Source of the DNA: Methylomonas sp.
Lineage (GTDB): Bacteria > Pseudomonadota > Gammaproteobacteria > Methylococcales > Methylomonadaceae
Assembly (NCBI GenBank): GCA_026990815.1
Contig: JALXCS010000347.1
Coordinates: 1 to 11,258, forward strand
Direction: 5' to 3'
Length of the DNA: 11,258 nucleotides
Shown here: piece by piece, positions 6,451 to 11,258 of the stretch
Numbering within the stretch: position 1 is the first letter of the stretch
Layout of the letters: every line of letters starts with the position of its first letter
Translations under genes and position numbers: made by a program
Notes under the pieces: model-generated
What the model saw: only the letters and a program-made list of their open reading frames with translations
Database searches by the model: none
Told to the model about the DNA's origin: nothing

Positions 6451-9315
6451 CTACGCTTTTCGTAACCGACATAATGACACTTTGGTTTCCTGCATCGCAG
6501 TAACCGAGTCGTAACCATAGGTAAAAACCGTATTACAGGATTCTCCTAGAACATAAGGATCAGTACCTTCGGGATATTTGTTGCGTAAGTTTTTACCTTG
6601 ATAGTGACCAGCAAAATGAAAAGGCATAAACACCAGTCCGCGACCAACTCGTTCGGTGACAAATGCCATGACTTTAATTTTGCCACCTTCCGGCCCTTCC
6701 ACCCAAACTTGTTCGCCTTGTTTTACGCCAGCATTATTAGCATCGGCAGGGTGGATTTCGATAAACATTTGTTGCTGTAATTCAGCCAGCCACGGGTTGG
6801 AACGGGTTTCATCACCGCCGCCTTCATATTCAACCAGGCGACCACTGGTCATGGTCAGTGGAAAGTCTTTGCTGTAATCAACTTTTTGAATTGATTCATA
6901 GCGGGTCGGTAAGCGGTAAAAACTTTTCCGGTCTTTATAAGTAGGATATTTATTCACCATATCCCGGCGATTACTGTACAAGGGCTCTCTGTGTACTGGA
7001 ACGGGATCAGGAAATTGCCAGACAATACATCGGGCCTTGGCATTGCCAAAAGGTGCACAGCCATGTTTGATAGCCACCCGCTGGATGCCCCCGGATAAAT
7101 CTGTTTTCCAGTTTTTGCCCTCGGCCAGTTGTTTTTCGGTTTCGGTTAGATCATTCCACCAGCCGAGTTCTTTTATCAAATCTGCACTGAATTCAGGGTA
7201 GCCTTGTTTGATTTCAGAATCTTTGCTGTACGAATCCCCGGCCAGCAAACTGACGCCATCGCGTTCAACGCCAAAACGCGCTCTGAAAGTCAGTCCGCCT
7301 TTGGCGACCGGTTTGCTGGTGTCATAGAGAATCGGGGTGCCCGGATGTTTTTGCCCACCGGTTCCCCAACAGGGCCAGGGTAGCCCAAAATATTCGCCAT
7401 CACATGGCCCGCCTTCAGCCAACAGGGTTGTGGTATTAAAAGTATGCCAGTTCTGCTGCTGTTTTTTCAGACGTTCTACGGTTTGGCCGGTATAGCCAAT
7501 TGTCCAGGCGCCTTTGTTAAATTCCTTGGTAATATCTTCAATAAGAGGGATACCATTGTTGACCTGAATATGTTTGAACATCTGGTCGGCAAAGCCAAGC
7601 TTTTCAGCGAACTGGTAAAGAATCTGATGGTCTGGCCGTGATTCAAATAAGGGCTCGATCACTTGGTCGCGCCATTGTAATGAACGGTTGGAAGAAGTCA
7701 GCGAGCCATAGGTTTCAAACTGGGTACAGGCGGGCAGCAGGTAAGTGTTTTCAGTTCGATCATGCAGAACCGCGCTGTTACTGGGGTAAGGATCAACCAC
7801 TACCAGCAGATCCAGTTTTTCCATCGCCTGTTTCATTTCCGGCGCACGGGTTTGACTGTTGGGCGCGTGTCCCCAGAGCACCATAGCCCTGATATTGTCT
7901 TTTTGTGAGATATTGTTTTTATCTTCCAGAATACCATCAATCCAGCGTGAAACCGGAATACCGCTCATATGCATGGTGCGCTTTTTGCCACCGGTGCCAT
8001 CGTCATAAAGGACTTTGTCAAAACGATTGGAAAGCCATTCGTAATCCACATCCCAAACCGCTGCCCAATGCCGCCATGCACCTTCGGCCAGACCATAATA
8101 ACCGGGTAATGTATGGGCATTGGGGCCAAGATCGGTTGCTCCCTGAACATTGTCATGACCACGAAAAATATTGGTACCGCCGCCAGCAACGCCCATATTA
8201 CCCAATGCCAGTTGAAAAATGCAATACGCCCGTGTGTTGTTGTTGCCAATGGTATGTTGGGTTCCACCCATGCACCAGATAAAAGTTCCAGGTTTATGGG
8301 TTGCCATGGTTTTTGTGGCTTGCAAAACTTCATTTTCAGCAACGCCTGTGACTTCTTCCACTTTATCAGGCGTCCACTGCGAAACTTCTTTACGGATTGT
8401 ATCCATACCGTAAACCCGTTGCCGAATGAATTCCTTATCTTCCCAGCCATTTTCAAAGACATGCCAAAGCATTCCCCAGATGAGCGGCACATCTGTTCCA
8501 GGTCTGAGGCGGATATGTTGGGACGCATGAGCCGCTGTTCGAGTGAGGCGAGGATCAATCACAATCAATGGCGCGCCACGTTCTTTAGCTTTAAAAATAT
8601 GCTGCATGGAAACCGGGTGAGCCTCAGCCGGATTGCCGCCAATAATTAAAATTGTCTTGCTGTTATGAATGTCATTAAAAGAGTTGGTCATCGCGCCGTA
8701 GCCCCAGGTGTTGGCAACTCCGGCAACAGTTGTGGAATGACAAATCCTGGCTTGATGATCGATATTATTCGAACCCCAGAATGCGGCGAACTTGCGAAAT
8801 AGATAGCTTTGCTCGTTATTGTGTTTGGAGGAGCCTAGCCAGTAAACAGAATCCGGTCCGGATTGCTGACGGATTTTTAGCATTTGATCGCCAATCTCAT
8901 CAATGGCTTGTTGCCAAGGGACTCGTTTCCATTGGCCATTGACCATTTTCATCGGATATTTTAATCGTCGGTCACCATGCCCATGTTCCCTGACTGCCGC
9001 ACCTTTGGCACAATGGGCGCCTAGATTGAAGGGGTGATCGAATGCCGGTTCCTGTCCGGTCCAAACACCGTTTTGAACTTCGGCGATAACACCGCAGCCG
9101 ACCGAACAGTGGGTGCAGACTGATTTTACTGTTTTTGTTTCAACTGATTCGGTGGTTGTTTCAGTTTCTGCCAGCGCTTTTTCCATCATGGTAAAAGGCA
9201 ATTGGCTTGCTAACGCTGTAGTCCCAGCTATAAAACTGGACTGTTTGATAAAGTCCCTGCGGTTAATTCCATAGTGTTGAGAAGAAAGGGACGCTGGACG
9301 TTTGATCAGTTTCAT
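6451..9315 (-). CDS. fdhA: Formate dehydrogenase catalytic alpha subunit, Tat-exported, Cys-type
   Basis: This is the catalytic subunit that oxidises formate to CO2 at a Mo- or W-bis-MGD centre. It has 954 residues. A Tat signal occupies roughly residues 1-50, with the twin arginines at 19-20 (NRRDFIK), so the folded enzyme should act outside the cytoplasmic membrane. One [4Fe-4S] cluster is bound by C67, C70, C74 and C102 (CTHCSVGC, HCAKG). The metal ligand is C192 in ARICHSTTVAG, where E. coli FdnG has selenocysteine; the codon at 8740-8742 is TGT, followed by the conserved H193. The C-terminal 120 residues form the molybdopterin dinucleotide-binding domain (LTMTSGRLVEYEGGG onward). The Shine-Dalgarno is weak (GGGG ten bases before the ATG), but the Tat signal fixes the start region. 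fdhB follows after 10 bases and the small Tat gene precedes by 24. Confidence 0.96.
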   Translation of the reverse strand: MKLIKRPASLSSQHYGINRRDFIKQSSFIAGTTALASQLPFTMMEKALAETETTTESVETKTVKSVCTHCSVGCGVIAEVQNGVWTGQEPAFDHPFNLGAHCAKGAAVREHGHGDRRLKYPMKMVNGQWKRVPWQQAIDEIGDQMLKIRQQSGPDSVYWLGSSKHNNEQSYLFRKFAAFWGSNNIDHQARICHSTTVAGVANTWGYGAMTNSFNDIHNSKTILIIGGNPAEAHPVSMQHIFKAKERGAPLIVIDPRLTRTAAHASQHIRLRPGTDVPLIWGMLWHVFENGWEDKEFIRQRVYGMDTIRKEVSQWTPDKVEEVTGVAENEVLQATKTMATHKPGTFIWCMGGTQHTIGNNNTRAYCIFQLALGNMGVAGGGTNIFRGHDNVQGATDLGPNAHTLPGYYGLAEGAWRHWAAVWDVDYEWLSNRFDKVLYDDGTGGKKRTMHMSGIPVSRWIDGILEDKNNISQKDNIRAMVLWGHAPNSQTRAPEMKQAMEKLDLLVVVDPYPSNSAVLHDRTENTYLLPACTQFETYGSLTSSNRSLQWRDQVIEPLFESRPDHQILYQFAEKLGFADQMFKHIQVNNGIPLIEDITKEFNKGAWTIGYTGQTVERLKKQQQNWHTFNTTTLLAEGGPCDGEYFGLPWPCWGTGGQKHPGTPILYDTSKPVAKGGLTFRARFGVERDGVSLLAGDSYSKDSEIKQGYPEFSADLIKELGWWNDLTETEKQLAEGKNWKTDLSGGIQRVAIKHGCAPFGNAKARCIVWQFPDPVPVHREPLYSNRRDMVNKYPTYKDRKSFYRLPTRYESIQKVDYSKDFPLTMTSGRLVEYEGGGDETRSNPWLAELQQQMFIEIHPADANNAGVKQGEQVWVEGPEGGKIKVMAFVTERVGRGLVFMPFHFAGHYQGKNLRNKYPEGTDPYVLGESCNTVFTYGYDSVTAMQETKVSLCRLRKA

Positions 9316-9339
9316 ACTGTAGCCCCGTCGTTCTGACGT

Positions 9340-9534
9340 TTAAAAATTGATTTTGTTGTAATAATTCCGGATATGTTGGGTTTCGTGATAACCCGATTGT
9401 TTGCCAGAGAGCTGTGAGAGTTTTTTCGGTTTTTCAGTATCTGCTGGTGATGAATTGCTGTTTATAAAAGCAGCTGCGGCCGAGCTGCCAAGTAACACTT
9501 TAAAAAAGTTTCTGCGCGAACTTTTGTTTTTCAT
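9340..9534 (-). CDS. Small Tat-signal protein of the formate dehydrogenase region type
   Basis: A 64-residue protein starting with a Tat signal: SRRNFFKVLLGSSAAAAF has the twin arginines at residues 7-8 and a short hydrophobic stretch. The conserved tail, SGYHETQHIRNYYNKINF, matches small 'formate dehydrogenase region TAT target' proteins (TIGR02811 type, from memory). These are found immediately upstream of Tat-exported formate dehydrogenases. Its function is unsettled; it may be a third small exported subunit or an assembly aid. GAGGA stands about six bases before the ATG. It lies 24 bases before fdhA and 75 bases after the TorD-like gene. Confidence 0.88.
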   Translation of the reverse strand: MKNKSSRRNFFKVLLGSSAAAAFINSNSSPADTEKPKKLSQLSGKQSGYHETQHIRNYYNKINF

Positions 9535-9609
9535 TACTGTTCCTCACAAACCTGTTTTAATTATTCTCTGCCAAAGATACCACAATATCTGCAATTTATA
9601 TATTTCTCA

Positions 9610-10170
9610 TTACGTTGCGAGGCTGGCACTTTCCATTTCAATAAAAATCTCGCCCAGTTTTGCAATGGCTGGATAAAAAACACCGATATTGGTTTTTTGG
9701 ATATCGCTAAAAAATAATTTGAACCAGGGGGCAATATAATTCTTGAAAAAAACGATCTGATCATTCTGATTATCACTAATCAATAGCGCCATAATTTCAG
9801 AGATGGCGCTAAAATGATCTTCTGGTTCGTGGTTATTTTGCTGTCTTTTAAATCCTAGCTTTTGCAAATCAGAGCGTAACTGCGCCAAAGGTTTTTCCAT
9901 TAAAAAACCGGTTTTGTACCAGGAAAAATAAGGAACAACTTCACCACGCCCCAGGCCGATAAAAAGTTGATGAAATTCGTTGTCCAGTATTTCAATATCC
10001 TGCTGATCAGTAATCTGCTTAAAATTTTGCCAACTGGAAGCATAATCATGATCTTCGTTATGCAATTTTATGTTTGAAATCATATCCAGCAAATCCTGAT
10101 CAGCTGGTGCTTTAAAAAACCGTGCCAGCAATTGGTAAATAAAATATCTTTCTTGTTGGGCCAGCATCAT
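9610..10170 (-). CDS. TorD/DmsD-family molybdoenzyme maturation chaperone
   Basis: A 186-residue, mostly helical cytoplasmic protein with no signal. Conserved TorD-family features are visible: EFHQLFIGLGRGEVVPYFSWY (residues 65-85; glycine-rich turn, then PY), TGFLMEKPLAQLR (87-99), and the EPEDHF motif at 115-120 leading into a helix with SEIMALL. Family members bind the Tat signal of a molybdoenzyme and hold it until the cofactor is inserted. The obvious client is FdhA, encoded two genes downstream. The ATG at 10170 overlaps the preceding gene's stop in an ATGA arrangement; a second ATG follows at once, so the start could be three bases later. The overlap points to translational coupling with the ferredoxin-like gene. 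Confidence 0.9.
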   Translation of the reverse strand: MMLAQQERYFIYQLLARFFKAPADQDLLDMISNIKLHNEDHDYASSWQNFKQITDQQDIEILDNEFHQLFIGLGRGEVVPYFSWYKTGFLMEKPLAQLRSDLQKLGFKRQQNNHEPEDHFSAISEIMALLISDNQNDQIVFFKNYIAPWFKLFFSDIQKTNIGVFYPAIAKLGEIFIEMESASLAT

Positions 10171-11258
10171 GATTTGTTAAACAATGCAGCGGCCTTACAA
10201 TCTTCACACAGCAACAATTGTTGTTTGTTTGCTCCTTGAAACATTGGGTGGTGCTGCAGTTTTTGCAAAATGGTGTTGATCATGCTTTCTGTAGCAAAAG
10301 GTTTTTTACAATTGATGCAGTAAAAAGGCTTTTCTTCATATAGCAAGCGTGGTTTACGTGCTGCAACCGAATCAAACATAAATCGCGGTTCCAAAGCAAT
10401 GGCTTGTTCTGGACAAGCTTGTTGGCAGATGCCGCATTGCAGACATTGTGATTCAAAGAATTTCAGTTGCGGCATTTCGTTTCCTGCTGATAATGCCTGG
10501 GCAGGACAGACTGAAACACAGGCCATACATAATGTGCAAGCATTGCGGTTAAGCTGGAGTGTTCCGAAAGCGGCAGGGCTGGAAAATTGTGTAAATTCGG
10601 GTTGTTGTTTGGCCTGCTCCCGTAAATGATCGGTTGCCATTCTGATAGCGGTGCGTTTATCGGCGCTCGGCTGATAGTGGGCTTTTGTAATTGAAAACCC
10701 AAGATTAACTACAAATTCATCTGCCTTTGTTAATTGCACCAGGTTTTTTGGGAAGCCTAAATCAAACAGAATTTGATTGCTCTGAGTGACGACCGTATTA
10801 ATTGTCGATTGAGTTTCCGGGGTTAATTCGCCGTTATCGAATAACCAGAGTTGAGTTGCTCCCAATACCAGCGTTGTCAGGCAATAATCCAGGCCGATCA
10901 AGCCCAAAGCCTCTACCTGGTAAGGAATGATCGGTGCAGGTAAATTCAGGTCAGTTTGCAGATCCCCGGTGTGAAAAAGTATTATCCCGGCTTGTGATAC
11001 CAGTTTGGCTTTCAGCTCAGAAAAAATCTGATCTCTTGTTGGATATTGATAACTGATCGCGCCACTGGGACAAACACTGCTGCAATCGCCACAGCCCTGA
11101 CATAAATAGGGATTGACAGAAATTTTTCCAGATTCAGAACGTATGGCATCGGTCGCACAAACATCCAGACAGTTATGGCAACCAGTAATACCACTTTGTT
11201 GATGGGCACATTTTGACAAATCCAGTCGAAAATACTTGGGTTTGTCAAAAATACCGAT
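10167..11258 (-). CDS. Multi-cluster 4Fe-4S ferredoxin-like protein of the fdh cluster (partial, N-terminus beyond window)
   Basis: The frame is open through the right edge, giving 363 visible residues. A TTG at 11219 should not be taken as the start: the upstream residues IGIFDKPKYFRLDLS are in frame and lead straight into the first cysteine motif. Four ferredoxin-like cysteine groups are visible: C17/27/30/34 (CAHQ...GCHNCLDVC), C53/56/59/63 (CQGCGDCSSVCP), C241/244/247/251 (CTLCMACVSVCP) and C272/275/278/282 (CLQCGICQQACP). Two further CxxC pairs, C314/317 and C351/354, look like a zinc-ribbon at the C-terminus. Residues 75-235 are almost free of cysteine and look like a folded alpha/beta domain of unknown role. 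There is no visible membrane span. Similar proteins sit beside TorD-like chaperones in FDH clusters. An electron-transfer role in FdhA maturation is inferred, not shown. Confidence 0.85.
   Translation of the reverse strand: MGIFDKPKYFRLDLSKCAHQQSGITGCHNCLDVCATDAIRSESGKISVNPYLCQGCGDCSSVCPSGAISYQYPTRDQIFSELKAKLVSQAGIILFHTGDLQTDLNLPAPIIPYQVEALGLIGLDYCLTTLVLGATQLWLFDNGELTPETQSTINTVVTQSNQILFDLGFPKNLVQLTKADEFVVNLGFSITKAHYQPSADKRTAIRMATDHLREQAKQQPEFTQFSSPAAFGTLQLNRNACTLCMACVSVCPAQALSAGNEMPQLKFFESQCLQCGICQQACPEQAIALEPRFMFDSVAARKPRLLYEEKPFYCINCKKPFATESMINTILQKLQHHPMFQGANKQQLLLCEDCKAAALFNKS

Noticed and set aside
6441..6518. 26-residue N-terminal extension of FdhB
   Set aside because: It would overlap the end of fdhA, starts at a codon without a ribosome site, and the internal ATG at 6440 has both AGAGGA and the family-typical N-terminus.
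7965..8558. Minus-strand 197-aa frame inside fdhA
   Set aside because: It is an alternative frame wholly inside the catalytic subunit gene, with no family resemblance.
9575..9595. AGATA/TATCT short hairpin in the gap after the TorD-like gene
   Set aside because: A 5-bp, AT-rich stem without a T-tract is too weak to call.

Overview
The window is a densely packed bacterial chromosome segment, all read from the minus strand. It holds two unrelated transcription units: the downstream part of a formate dehydrogenase (FDH) gene cluster (about 4532-11258) and, after a 485-base gap, the class Ia ribonucleotide reductase genes nrdA and nrdB (1-4046). Both window ends cut through genes. The 4Fe-4S protein at the right edge lacks its N-terminus, and nrdB at the left edge lacks its C-terminus. 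Moderate GC, Pseudomonas-type NrdA with two ATP-cones, an NrdB with a long N-terminal extension, and a GGAGAGGG-type intergenic repeat suggest a gammaproteobacterium. A methylotroph-like lineage is possible, but the sequence alone does not prove it.

The FDH cluster, in transcription order, is: a multi-cluster ferredoxin-like protein (partial); a TorD-family chaperone overlapping it by 4 bases; a 64-aa twin-arginine (Tat) signal protein of the 'formate dehydrogenase region' type; the catalytic subunit fdhA, with a Tat signal and Cys in place of selenocysteine; the four-cluster iron-sulfur subunit fdhB; an 85-aa YdeI/OmdA-like protein; and the cytochrome b subunit fdhC. The expected enzyme is a membrane-bound, outward-facing FDH. 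FdhA and FdhB would be exported folded by Tat. Electrons would run from formate through Mo/W-bis-MGD and five [4Fe-4S] clusters to the FdhC hemes and the quinone pool. The TorD-like chaperone and ferredoxin protein probably serve maturation or cofactor insertion.

The nrdAB unit makes deoxyribonucleotides. Its upstream gap has a legible control region: a perfect DnaA box, two NrdR-box-like palindromes exactly 32 bp apart, and a TATAAT hexamer inside the proximal NrdR box. This implies NrdR repression plus cell-cycle control by DnaA. The implied leader is about 250 nt and contains a perfect 8-bp hairpin.

No wholly new system is apparent. The least explained items are the YdeI-like gene between fdhB and fdhC, the ferredoxin-like protein's long cysteine-poor middle region, and the nrdAB leader hairpin. 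No tRNA, rRNA, CRISPR array, insertion sequence or phage gene was seen.
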